DNA from: Arthrobacter sp. YD4 | GTDB taxonomy: Bacteria > Actinomycetota > Actinomycetes > Actinomycetales > Micrococcaceae | Length of the DNA: 64,000 nt | Assembly: GCF_030410515.1 (NCBI RefSeq) | Contig: NZ_JAUHHD010000005.1 | Span: 248,001-312,000, forward strand | Direction of reading: 5' to 3' | Part shown: one piece after another, positions 8,138 through 15,452 of the stretch | How positions within the stretch are numbered: the first letter of the stretch is position 1 | How the letters are laid out: each line of letters starts with the position of its first letter | Program-made: the position numbers and the translations under genes | The notes under the pieces: model-generated | What the model was told of the DNA's origin: nothing | Databases searched by the model: none | The model's input: only the letters and a program-made list of their open reading frames with translations

Positions 8138-8617
8138 ATGCGCAATAGAAATCTTCTCTGCCTGTCCGTCGGCATTGCAGCGGCTGCATCCCTGATGGGC
8201 GCCGCAGTTCCGGCACAGGCATCCAGCAGCGAAGGCGCTACGAAGAGCACCACCAGCACCTGCACGGAACTCGCACCCGATATCACCACCTGCCTCACTA
8301 TGGAGGAGCGCCGCAACGTGGTAGTCACCCCGTCCGGGGTTGCGGTCTTGCAGGGTTATCGCGAGTACACGGACTCCACAGCCTTCCCCGATGGCACGCA
8401 GTCCAGCCAAGGAACTCGGCGGTACGTCTCCGTCTTCGGTTCGTCCGTTCAGACACCCGACGGGGTCCTCTACTACGATGCCAAGGTCACACGGGTCGAC
8501 GGGTCAGATGTCCTCTCCTTCCCCGACGGACTGACCTGCGTCCTGGACACCAATTTCGTGGAAGCCAATGTAAGCGGCGGCTACAACCACAGCACAGGCG
8601 TCTGCACCACCAACTAA
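8138..8617 (+). CDS. Secreted small protein of unknown function
   Basis: 159 residues with an N-terminal Sec signal: RNR basic start, a hydrophobic stretch LSVGIAAAASLMGAAV, and a likely signal peptidase I site after residue 28 (PAQA|SSS). The mature part of about 131 residues has four cysteines (in STCTEL, TTCLTM, LTCVLD and TGVCTTN), which could form two disulfides, and a central stretch rich in Tyr, Val and Ser suggesting beta structure. I do not recognise a family. The ATG follows GGGGGAAACC; an extended -10 (TGATACGAT, about 8077-8085) lies 50-60 bp upstream. A clear terminator follows at 8633, so this is a single-gene transcript. Codon use is less GC-extreme than its neighbours. Confidence 0.75.
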   Translation: MRNRNLLCLSVGIAAAASLMGAAVPAQASSSEGATKSTTSTCTELAPDITTCLTMEERRNVVVTPSGVAVLQGYREYTDSTAFPDGTQSSQGTRRYVSVFGSSVQTPDGVLYYDAKVTRVDGSDVLSFPDGLTCVLDTNFVEANVSGGYNHSTGVCTTN

Positions 8618-8632
8618 TACCCTCCCTGCCTG

Positions 8633-8663
8633 AAGGCCCGCTCCCGTTAGGGGGTGGGCCTTT
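8633..8663 (+). terminator. Rho-independent terminator of the secreted protein gene
   Basis: AAGGCCC and GGGCCTT form a 7-bp stem, extended by a CTCCC/GGGGG-type pairing around a short loop and followed by TTT then C. It lies 15 bp after the stop codon at 8617. Confidence 0.75.
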
Positions 8664-8993
8664 CTGCACCACGGCCGGGCTCTCATTCCGGCGCGTCGTA
8701 TAAAGACGGGATTGCGTACCGGCCTGGGCCGAGGTGTGCACACCTGGCCTTAACTGCCACGCTCGCGCCGCGACGCAGGCATTCCTCCACTGGTCCCCAT
8801 GTCCCCGCCGGGCTTCAATTCGTGCAGATCCTGGCCGTCCGGCTGCAGCGACCGCGGGTCGCCCCAGGCACCGCGCACATAGCGTGGAACGGCTCTTGAC
8901 GGCGGCGTCCGGACAGCATGTGATGGACGGGAACTGATCCCGGACCACTCATCTGCCGGACGCCCGCCGCCCGGAACGCCGAAAGGACAACGA
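8664..8993. other. Gene-free stretch with palindrome and possible coding remnant
   Basis: 330 bp without a supported gene. Two things stand out. A perfect 14-bp palindrome (AGGTGTG/CACACCT) lies at 8732-8745. On the minus strand, 8750-8886 reads as an open frame with the strong third-position G/C bias of local genes (RYVRGAWGDPRSLQPDG, ending in TAA at 8750), which looks like the tail of a lost gene. The ribosome site for the downstream aldehyde dehydrogenase (GAAAGGAC) is at the right end. Confidence 0.4.
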
Positions 8994-10451
8994 ATGTCCC
9001 TGCTCGACTCCGCCCTCTGGAACGGCAAGATCTACCTCAACGGCTGGCGGGACGGGGGCGGAGGGACCGGCACTGCCGTCGAGCCGGCCACGGGCGAGGA
9101 GCTGGGCAGCTACGGGGTCGCCTCGGTTGAAGACGTCTTGGAGGCCGCCGCCACGGCGGCCAAGGCGCAAAAGGAATGGGCCGCCCGGAGCCCGGAGGAG
9201 CGCGCCGCCGTCCTGCGCCGCGCCGGGCAGCTCTGGGAGGAGCACGCCGCCGACATCCAGGACTGGATCGTCCGCGAATCCGGCGGCATCCCGCCCAAGG
9301 CCGGCCTGGAAACCCACATCGCCGCCAACGAATGCTACGAGGCCTCCGCGCTGCCCTCGCTGCCGGCCGGGGACGTCCTGACCTCCAACGAAAACCGCTG
9401 GTCCTTTGCCCGCCGCCGGCCCGTCGGCGTCGTCTCCGTGATCGCCCCGTTCAACTTCCCGCTGATCCTCTCCATCCGCGCCGTCGCCCCGGCCCTGGCC
9501 CTCGGCAACGCCGTGCTGCTCAAGCCGGATCCGCGGACCACGGTGTGCGGCGGCGTCAGCGTCATCCGCATCTTCGAGGAGGCCGGGCTCCCGCCGGGGC
9601 TGCTCTCGCTGCTGCCCGGCGGCGCGGAGGTGGGTGCCGCCGTCGTCGAAGCCGAGGAGGTGCGCGTGATCGCGTTCACGGGCTCGACGGCGGCCGGCCG
9701 GAAAATCGGCGAGACCGCCGGCCGGCTGCTCAAGCGCGCCCACCTGGAACTGGGCGGCAACAACGCCCTGATCGTCCTGCCCGGTGCGGACATCGCCAAG
9801 GCGGCCTCCGCCGCCGCGTTCGGGTCCTTCATGCACCAGGGCCAGATCTGCATGGCCGCCGGCCGTCACATCGTGCACGAGGACCTCTACGACGAATACG
9901 TCGCCGCCCTCTCCGAGAAGGCCGCGCACCTGCCCGTGGGCGACCCGAAAAGCGGCACCGTGGCGCTCGGCCCGGTGATCGACGAACGCCAGCTGCAGCG
10001 GGTGGACGGGATCGTCCGGGACGCCGTCGCCGCCGGCGCGAAGCTCGCCGCGGGCGGCACCCACGACGGCCGCTTCTACCAGCCGGCCGTGCTGGTGGAC
10101 CTGGACACGGACAGCCCCGCCTGGAAGGACGAGATCTTCGGCCCGGTGGCCCCGGTGATGAAGTTCTCCACCGTGGACGAGGCCGTGGCGCTGGCCAACG
10201 ACAACGAATACGGCCTTTCGATCGGCATCCTGGGCGACGTGGGCCTGGCCATGACCATCGCCGACCGGCTGGACTCCGGCAAGGTCCACATTAACGAACA
10301 GACCGTCTCCGACGAGGCCAACTCCCCCTTCGGCGGCACGAAGAACTCCGGCAACGGCTCACGGATCGGCGGCCATCACGCCAACATGGAGTCGTTCACC
10401 GAGATCCAGTGGCTCACCATGCGGCCGGACATCGCACCCTACCCGTTCTAG
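8994..10451 (+). CDS. XylC-like benzaldehyde / aromatic aldehyde dehydrogenase
   Basis: A 485-residue NAD(P)+-dependent aldehyde dehydrogenase of the XylC/vanillin-dehydrogenase-like branch. Visible family elements are the cofactor loop IAPFNFPLILSIRAVAPALALGN, the nucleotide-binding FTGSTAAGRKIGE, the general-base glutamate in LELGGNN, the catalytic cysteine in FMHQGQICMA, and the C-terminal FGGTKNSGNGSRIGG. It oxidises an aldehyde, probably aromatic, to the acid. ATG at 8994 is preceded by GAAAGGAC with an 8-nt spacer. It is convergent with the TetR-SDR-SRPBCC operon, the two stop codons overlapping by two bases. That pairing of ALDH with SDR and SRPBCC suggests detoxification or catabolism of a hydrophobic carbonyl compound, but the substrate is not readable. 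Confidence 0.88.
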   Translation: MSLLDSALWNGKIYLNGWRDGGGGTGTAVEPATGEELGSYGVASVEDVLEAAATAAKAQKEWAARSPEERAAVLRRAGQLWEEHAADIQDWIVRESGGIPPKAGLETHIAANECYEASALPSLPAGDVLTSNENRWSFARRRPVGVVSVIAPFNFPLILSIRAVAPALALGNAVLLKPDPRTTVCGGVSVIRIFEEAGLPPGLLSLLPGGAEVGAAVVEAEEVRVIAFTGSTAAGRKIGETAGRLLKRAHLELGGNNALIVLPGADIAKAASAAAFGSFMHQGQICMAAGRHIVHEDLYDEYVAALSEKAAHLPVGDPKSGTVALGPVIDERQLQRVDGIVRDAVAAGAKLAAGGTHDGRFYQPAVLVDLDTDSPAWKDEIFGPVAPVMKFSTVDEAVALANDNEYGLSIGILGDVGLAMTIADRLDSGKVHINEQTVSDEANSPFGGTKNSGNGSRIGGHHANMESFTEIQWLTMRPDIAPYPF

Positions 10452-10937
10452 GAGCGGGCCACCCGCGCGGCGGCGGTCTCCACCAAGGCCTCGAGCCAGT
10501 GCTGGTGCTGCTTCTCGATGCTGCGCCGGACCACCGGTCCCAGCAGCGTCGCGAGGACGCCGCCCTGGACCTCCTCGGTGACGATCAGGGTGCCGCCGTC
10601 GTCCGTGCGCTGCAGGTCCCAGCGGTGGTAGCCGGTGGAGCCGCGGCCGGCGCCCTCCCAGCCGAGCCGGGTGCAGGGGGGCGAACTCGCGGACCGTGCT
10701 GGCCACGCGCAGGCCGAAGGTGGTCCAGTCGAACCGGGACGAGGCCTCAAGTTCCGTGCCGCCGCCGTCGTCGAGCACCACGTCCTTGGCATTGCGGTAC
10801 CAGGCCGGCCAGCGCGGCGCCTCGATCAGTACGGGCCAGAGCTGCTCCGGCGTGAGGTCGGTGCGGAGCTCGTTATAGGCGTACACCCGGGCCGAGGCGG
10901 GGTCGAAGCCGGCGGGCCAATCGGTGGTGGGGTTCAC
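10448..10937 (-). pseudogene. SRPBCC family protein, frameshifted in a G6/C6 run
   Basis: The first half reads in one frame from ATG 10937 (MNPTTDWPAGFDPASARVYA ... STVREFAP). The second half continues in another frame (RLGWEGAGRGSTGYHRWDL ... ALVETAAARVARS) to the stop at 10448. The switch falls at the run of six G on the plus strand (10676-10681), where deletion of one base restores a single frame of about 162 residues. The intact protein would be a START-like hydrophobic-ligand-binding SRPBCC (polyketide cyclase/dehydrase) protein. It is the last gene of the TetR-SDR-SRPBCC operon, its start overlapping the SDR stop by 4 bp. Either a real phase-type mutation or a homopolymer sequencing error would explain it. 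Confidence 0.8.
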
Positions 10938-11770
10938 TTGCTGCTCCTGAACTGAAGACGAAGGTAGGCGTCGAAGAGGCCCGAGCCGAGGAAGCGGCGG
11001 GACTGGACGATCGCCTTGGCGGCGGGGGTGACGGTGTAGCGGGACCGGGGTTTGCGGGCCGTCGCGGCGTGTTCGACGACGGCGGCCACGGCGTCGGGCT
11101 CCGCAGCAAGCAGCGGGGAGGCGTAGGAGACGGCCATCTGTTTATCGGCCGCGGCCCGGAGCGGGGCGTACGGGCCGCCGTCGGCGCCGGAGGAGGCCAG
11201 GGTGCGGGCGGCGGTGGCGCCGAAGCCGGTGCGGATCAGGCCGGGGGCGATCAGGGAGGTGCTGATGCCGAAGGGCGCCGTCTCGAAGCGCAGTGCGTCG
11301 GTGATGGCCTCCACGGCGTACTTGCTGGCGTGGTAGTAGCCGCCCACCGGGAAGGTGACGCGGCCGCCCATGGACCCGATGTTGATGATCCGGCCGGAGC
11401 GGGCGGCGCGCATGCCGGGCAGCACCAGCTGGATCATACGGGAGAAGCCGAAGACGTTGGTCTCGAACTGGCGGCGGACGGCGTCCAGGTCCGCTTCCTC
11501 GATGGTGCCGTATTCGCCGTAGCCGGCGTTGTTGATCAGGATGCCAACGCTGCCGTGCCGTTCCTCCACGGTGCGGACGGCCGCGGCCATGGAGTCCTCG
11601 TCGGTGACGTCCAGGGGCAGGACGGTGGCGCCGGCGTCGGCGAGTCCGGCGAGGGTTTCGGGCCGACGCGCGGTGGCGTAGACGGTGAAGCCGGGCCGTT
11701 TGAGCAGCCGTTCGGCGGCGGCCCGGCCAATGCCGGAGGAGGCTCCGGTGATCAGAACTGCGGTGGTCAT
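10934..11770 (-). CDS. Short-chain dehydrogenase/reductase (classical SDR)
   Basis: 278 residues from ATG 11770, which overlaps the TetR stop by 4 bp. Classical SDR features appear in order: the cofactor motif TGASSGIG at residues 8-15, an acidic-residue-free ARRP segment after beta-2 that favours NADP(H), the NNAG motif (LINNAGYGEYG), the catalytic serine in NIGSMGG, and YHASK with Tyr and Lys. The C-terminal half resembles ketoreductase-type SDRs of the oxidoreductase group. It probably reduces a ketone or aldehyde or oxidises an alcohol in the cytosol. Its position directly behind a TetR gene with a clean operator suggests that the SDR substrate or product is the inducer. Confidence 0.88.
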   Translation of the reverse strand: MTTAVLITGASSGIGRAAAERLLKRPGFTVYATARRPETLAGLADAGATVLPLDVTDEDSMAAAVRTVEERHGSVGILINNAGYGEYGTIEEADLDAVRRQFETNVFGFSRMIQLVLPGMRAARSGRIINIGSMGGRVTFPVGGYYHASKYAVEAITDALRFETAPFGISTSLIAPGLIRTGFGATAARTLASSGADGGPYAPLRAAADKQMAVSYASPLLAAEPDAVAAVVEHAATARKPRSRYTVTPAAKAIVQSRRFLGSGLFDAYLRLQFRSSK

Positions 11771-12342
11771 GGCTGGTCCTTGGGTTCGTTGGGATAGATG
11801 GTGAAGCCTGCGGTGAAGATGGCCACGCCGCGGCGCAGCCGGTCCGGGAGCGCGTCGGGGGCGGCGACGCCTGCTTCCAGGCCGCGGGTGAAGGCGAACA
11901 GCATTTCGGCGGCGTCCCGGGCATCGGCGCCGGGGTAGGCCTCCTGTACGGTGCGGGTGAGCAGGGCCAGCATCGCCTCGTCGTACCGGCCCAGAGCCTC
12001 GGGCGCGAGCCGGGTTTCCACACCCAGCAGCTCGGCGGCGTGTGCCGGGCTGTCCCGCCAGATCCGCATCACCAGCTCCAGCTTGGCCAGCAGGATTCCG
12101 GCCAGCCGCTCCTCCGGCGCCGTGCCGGCCTCCGCGGCCGCCTCCGAGGCGGCGAGGGCGTCGGCCAGCAGGCGTTCGACCAGGGCGCGGAAGACGTCTT
12201 CCTTGCTGCGGAAGTACTGATACAGCGCGGGCCGGGAGACTCCGGCCTGCCCGGCGATGTCGTTCATGGTGGTGCGGCGCGCCCCGTGCCGGGTGAAGCA
12301 CACGTAGGCCGCCTCGACGATGTCAGCACTGCGGTCGTTCAT
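11767..12342 (-). CDS. TetR/AcrR family repressor
   Basis: The chosen start is ATG 12342 (MNDRSADIVEAAYVCF), giving 191 residues. An ATG six codons further upstream (12360) lies inside the operator palindrome and has no better ribosome site. The N-terminal helix-turn-helix is clear (TTMNDIAGQAGVSRPALYQYFRSKEDVFRAL), and the rest is the alpha-helical ligand domain. It should repress its own operon and be released by a small hydrophobic ligand. Its stop overlaps the SDR start by 4 bp, so repressor, reductase and SRPBCC protein are co-expressed. A perfect inverted repeat directly ahead of the gene (12344-12371) is the probable operator. Confidence 0.88.
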   Translation of the reverse strand: MNDRSADIVEAAYVCFTRHGARRTTMNDIAGQAGVSRPALYQYFRSKEDVFRALVERLLADALAASEAAAEAGTAPEERLAGILLAKLELVMRIWRDSPAHAAELLGVETRLAPEALGRYDEAMLALLTRTVQEAYPGADARDAAEMLFAFTRGLEAGVAAPDALPDRLRRGVAIFTAGFTIYPNEPKDQP

Positions 12343-12343
12343 G

Positions 12344-12371
12344 TCTGACACTTTAGGCATGAAGTGTCAGA
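12344..12371. promoter_or_regulatory. TetR operator: perfect 10-bp inverted repeat, 8-bp spacer
   Basis: TCTGACACTT (12344-12353) and AAGTGTCAGA (12362-12371) are perfect inverted arms. The element covers the region just upstream of the TetR start, and on the minus strand a -10-like TACATT lies immediately beyond it. Binding here would block the promoter, the usual autorepression arrangement of TetR proteins. Confidence 0.75.
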
Positions 12372-12408
12372 ATGTAAAGCGTGCCGTGTCCGGGATGCCC
12401 TGGCGCCG

Positions 12409-12453
12409 GTTAAAAGCCGAACGCCGGCGGCCCCGAGGGGCGCCGGCGTTCGG
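12409..12453 (-). terminator. Terminator of the LpdA-like gene
   Basis: CCGAACGCCGGCG (12417-12429) and its complement at 12441-12453 form a 13-bp perfect stem around an 11-nt GC-rich loop. On the minus strand it is followed by CTTTTAACC. It lies 17 bp after the stop of the flavoprotein gene at 12470. Confidence 0.75.
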
Positions 12454-12469
12454 AAGGTGTGGAGCGGTG

Positions 12470-13891
12470 CTACATGTGCACGTGCAGGCGGCGGGCCGCC
12501 TCGGAGATCGATCCGCTCAGGGACGGGTAGACAGTGAAGGTGCTGGCGACGTCGTCGACGTGCATCTTCTGGGTCACGGCCAGCGAGATCGGGAAGATCA
12601 GCTCGGAGGCGTTGGGGCCCACGACGACGCCGCCGATCACGGTGCCGGAGCCCTTGCGGGCGAAGATTTTGATGAAGCCGTCGCGGTGGTTGCGCATCTT
12701 GGCGCGGGCGTTGCTGCGCAACGAGAGCTTGACGACGTCGCCCTGGTACTTGCCGGAGTCGATGTCCGCCTCGGACACGCCCACGTTGGCGATTTCGGGC
12801 GAGGTGAAAATGTTGGAGGCCACCTGGTGCAGCTTCAGCGGGGCGACGCTGTCGCCGAGGAAGTGGGCGATGGCGATCCGGCCCTGCATGGCGGCGACGG
12901 AGGCCAGCGCCAGGACGCCGGTGCAGTCGCCGGCGGCGTAGATGTTCGGGGCGGTGGTGCGCGAGACGCCGTCGACCTTGATGTGGCCGCTCTCGGTCAG
13001 CGCGACGCCGGCTTCCTCCAGGCCGATCCCGGCGGTGTTCGGGATGGATCCGACGGCCACCAGGCAGTGGCTGCCGCGGACGGTGGAGCCGTCCGCCAGG
13101 GTGACCACGACGCCGTTGTCCGTGCGCTCCACGGTCTCGGCGCGGGCCCGGGACAACACGGTCACGCCGCGGCGTTCGAAGACGCCCTCGAGGACCTCGG
13201 CGGCGTCCGCGTCGGAGCCGGGCAGGACCCGGTCGCGGGAGGAGATCAGGGTGACCTTGGAGCCCAGGCCGTTGTAGGCGGAGGCGAATTCGGCGCCGGT
13301 GACGCCGGAGCCCACCACGATCAGTTCCTCGGGCAGTTCGTCCAGGTTGTAGATCTGCGCCCAGTTCAGGATGCGTTCGCCGTCCGGACGGGCGGTGGGC
13401 AGTTCGCGCGGGTGGGCGCCGACGGCGAGCAGGACCGCGTCCGCCTCGACCGTCTCCACGCCCTCCGCGGTCAGGACCTCGATCGTGTGGTTGTCGAGCA
13501 TCTTGCCGGAGCCGAGCATGATGCGCACGCCCTGGCCCTCGAGGCCGCGCTGGATGTCCGCGGACTGCTGCCGCGCCAGGCCGAGGAGCCGGTCGTTGAT
13601 GTGCTTGAGGTCCGCGCGCATGGTGGGCATGCAGTCGCCGCCGTCGACGTCGAACTTCACGCCCAGCTCCCCCGCCTCGCCCACGCGGGTCATCAGGTCC
13701 GCGGTGGCGATCAGGGTCTTGGAGGGAACGACGTCGGTCAGCACGGCGGAGCCGCCGAGGCCGGCGCGTTCGATGATGGTGACCTGCGCTCCCAGCGAGG
13801 CGGCGACCATGGCCGCCTCGTAGCCACCCGGCCCTCCGCCGAGAATCGCGATACGGGGTGCACTGAAATCGGGATGCGTAGTCACAATCAT
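12470..13891 (-). CDS. lpdA: LpdA-like NAD(P)H-quinone dehydrogenase (class I flavoprotein without active disulfide)
   Basis: 473 residues with the fold of pyridine nucleotide-disulfide reductases: N-terminal FAD motif ILGGGPGGYEAAM, NAD(P) motif VVGSGVTGAEFASAY, FAD-binding IYAAGDCTGVLALASVA, and a C-terminal dimerisation domain. At the position of the redox disulfide, where lipoamide dehydrogenases read GGTCLNxGCxPSK, this protein reads GGSAVLTDVVPSKTL, so both cysteines are gone. The C-terminus also lacks the His-Pro-Thr catalytic motif; it reads TVYPSLSGS. This matches M. tuberculosis LpdA (Rv3303c), which reduces quinones with NAD(P)H and cannot act as a lipoamide dehydrogenase. It is divergent from the purine phosphorylase gene and ends in its own terminator. 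Confidence 0.85.
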   Translation of the reverse strand: MIVTTHPDFSAPRIAILGGGPGGYEAAMVAASLGAQVTIIERAGLGGSAVLTDVVPSKTLIATADLMTRVGEAGELGVKFDVDGGDCMPTMRADLKHINDRLLGLARQQSADIQRGLEGQGVRIMLGSGKMLDNHTIEVLTAEGVETVEADAVLLAVGAHPRELPTARPDGERILNWAQIYNLDELPEELIVVGSGVTGAEFASAYNGLGSKVTLISSRDRVLPGSDADAAEVLEGVFERRGVTVLSRARAETVERTDNGVVVTLADGSTVRGSHCLVAVGSIPNTAGIGLEEAGVALTESGHIKVDGVSRTTAPNIYAAGDCTGVLALASVAAMQGRIAIAHFLGDSVAPLKLHQVASNIFTSPEIANVGVSEADIDSGKYQGDVVKLSLRSNARAKMRNHRDGFIKIFARKGSGTVIGGVVVGPNASELIFPISLAVTQKMHVDDVASTFTVYPSLSGSISEAARRLHVHM

Positions 13892-13956
13892 CCATTGTCC
13901 ATCATCCGGACCGGCGCCACCAAGCCACGGTGCTGGGCAGCGCGGGGGCGGCAGGG

Positions 13957-13962
13957 TAGCTT
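13957..13962 (+). promoter_or_regulatory. -10 hexamer giving a leaderless punA transcript
   Basis: TAGCTT ends six bases before the GTG start at 13969. No ribosome binding site can fit, and the expected transcription start coincides with the G of GTG. Leaderless mRNAs of this form are common in actinobacteria. Confidence 0.55.
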
Positions 13963-13968
13963 GTTCCA

Positions 13969-14787
13969 GTGAGCAACACGGAATTCCTGAACACTGACCC
14001 CTTCGACGCCGCCCGCGCCGCCGCCGACTACATCGCGGAGGAGACCGGCGTCGACAGCCACGACATCGCCCTGGTGCTGGGCTCGGGCTGGGGGGACGCC
14101 GCCGAACTGATCGGCGAGACCACCGCCACCCTGTCCGCGGACGAGGTCCCGGGCTTCTCCGCGCCGTCGGTGGTGGGCCACGTGGGCACCATCCGCTCGG
14201 TTCTCACCCGCGAGGGCAAGCGCGCCCTGGTGCTCGGCGCGCGCACGCACTACTACGAGGGCAAGGGCGTCCGCGCCGTGGTGCACGGCGTCCGGACCGC
14301 CGCCGCTGCCGGCTGCAAGACCCTGGTCCTCACCAACGGCTGCGGGGGCCTGAACGAGGACTGGGCTCCCGGAACCCCGGTGCTGATCAGCGACCACATC
14401 AACCTCACCGCCACTTCCCCGCTGGAGGGCGCCACATTCGTGGACCTGACAGACCTCTACTCCTCCCGCATCCGCGGCCTGGCCCGCGAGGTGGATTCAA
14501 GCCTGGACGAGGGCATCTACGCGCAGTTCACCGGCCCGCACTACGAAACCCCGGCCGAGGTGCAGTATGCCAAGCGGATCGGCGCTTCCCTGGTGGGCAT
14601 GTCCACCGCGCTGGAGGCCATCGCCGCACGTCACGCGGGCATGGAGGTCTTCGGCATCTCGCTGGTGACCAACCTCGCCGCCGGCATCAGCCCGGTACCG
14701 CTGAGCCACGAAGAGGTCCTCGAGGCCGGCCAGGCCGCGGGCCCGCGCATCTCCAAGCTGCTCGCGGAGATCATCGCCAAGCTCTAA
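13969..14787 (+). CDS. punA: Purine-nucleoside phosphorylase (trimeric type)
   Basis: 272 residues of the PNP/MTAP class I family. It should cleave inosine and guanosine (and deoxy forms) with phosphate to free base plus (deoxy)ribose-1-phosphate in purine salvage. Motifs: the phosphate-binding VLGSGWGDAAE near residue 37, RTHYYEGKG in the middle, TNGCGGLNEDWAPG, the purine-site segment FTGPHYETPAEV, and GMSTALEAIAARHAG with the following LVTNLAAGI. Start GTG 13969 appears leaderless (TAGCTT 6 nt upstream). It is divergent from lpdA and convergent with the Rrf2 gene. The phosphohexomutase gene at 15453 lies nearby; a salvage link through sugar phosphates is possible but not shown. Confidence 0.92.
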   Translation: MSNTEFLNTDPFDAARAAADYIAEETGVDSHDIALVLGSGWGDAAELIGETTATLSADEVPGFSAPSVVGHVGTIRSVLTREGKRALVLGARTHYYEGKGVRAVVHGVRTAAAAGCKTLVLTNGCGGLNEDWAPGTPVLISDHINLTATSPLEGATFVDLTDLYSSRIRGLAREVDSSLDEGIYAQFTGPHYETPAEVQYAKRIGASLVGMSTALEAIAARHAGMEVFGISLVTNLAAGISPVPLSHEEVLEAGQAAGPRISKLLAEIIAKL

Positions 14788-14797
14788 GTCGGCCGGC

Positions 14798-15277
14798 TCA
14801 GCCTGCCGCCAGCTGCGCCACGGTCCGGGCCCGGTCCTCCGGGAACCGCCGCTCCATCGAGTCGGCGATCCCGGCGATGGTCTGCCGGGCCAGGGTCTGC
14901 CGCCACACCAGTTCCGCCTGCCGCATCGTCTGGGAGACCAGGCAGGACCGGGTGAAGTCGTCCCGCGTCGCGGCGCCCGGGACGTTGCCCAGGATTCCCT
15001 CGCAACGGAAGGCCGGTTCCTGGCCCTCGATGGCCAGCACCACGTCCAGGACGGTGATGGCATCCGGCCGCCGGGCCAGCGCGAACCCGCCGCGCGGGCC
15101 GGAGACCGAGACCAGGATCCCGTCCCGGACCAGCGCCTGCAGCTGCTTGTTCAGGTAGGCGGCGGGCAGGTCATACAGGGCGGCGATCCGGCCGCTGTTG
15201 ACGGCCTCGCCGGCGGGGGTCCAGGACATGGCGACGCACGCGTGCAGCGCCCATTCCACCCCTCGCCCCATCCTCAT
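14798..15277 (-). CDS. Rrf2 family transcriptional regulator
   Basis: 159 residues with the Rrf2 winged helix: GRGVEWALHACVAMSW at the start, a recognition-helix region around AYLNKQLQALVRDGILVSV, and the wing SGPRGGFALARRP. Two cysteines are spaced 22 residues apart (RCEGIL, RSCLVS), not the C-x5-C-x5-C or C-x8-C-x6-C pattern of IscR or NsrR, so Fe-S binding is doubtful. This resembles the non-cluster branch that includes YwnA-like proteins. An imperfect palindrome directly upstream (15279-15301) suggests autoregulation. It is convergent with punA and divergent from the phosphohexomutase gene. Targets outside itself are unknown. Confidence 0.85.
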   Translation of the reverse strand: MRMGRGVEWALHACVAMSWTPAGEAVNSGRIAALYDLPAAYLNKQLQALVRDGILVSVSGPRGGFALARRPDAITVLDVVLAIEGQEPAFRCEGILGNVPGAATRDDFTRSCLVSQTMRQAELVWRQTLARQTIAGIADSMERRFPEDRARTVAQLAAG

Positions 15278-15278
15278 A

Positions 15279-15301
15279 TTCCAGACGCTATGTGTCCGGA
15301 A
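15279..15301. promoter_or_regulatory. Candidate Rrf2 autoregulatory operator
   Basis: TTCCAGAC (15279-15286) and GTCCGGAA (15294-15301) are inverted arms with one mismatch and a 7-bp spacer. The element begins one base upstream of the Rrf2 start codon, a place where binding would occlude translation start and promoter. Confidence 0.45.
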
Positions 15302-15439
15302 ATTGGGGTGTCAACGGGCCGAGGGGCCCTGTGGGGGTCTCCTGCGGCAATCCTGAGCCAGCCCTGCGGAGGGTCCGGACGTAATGGAACTGTAAGGCCG
15401 CGCGCGCTTGTCGCGGCGCGCCGGCCCCCGGTTTGCCGC

Positions 15440-15445
15440 TAGTTT
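15440..15445 (+). promoter_or_regulatory. -10 hexamer, leaderless phosphohexomutase transcript
   Basis: TAGTTT ends seven bases before ATG 15453 (TAGTTTggtatccATG). There is no room for a ribosome site, so transcription probably starts at or next to the A of the start codon. Confidence 0.5.
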
Positions 15446-15452
15446 GGTATCC

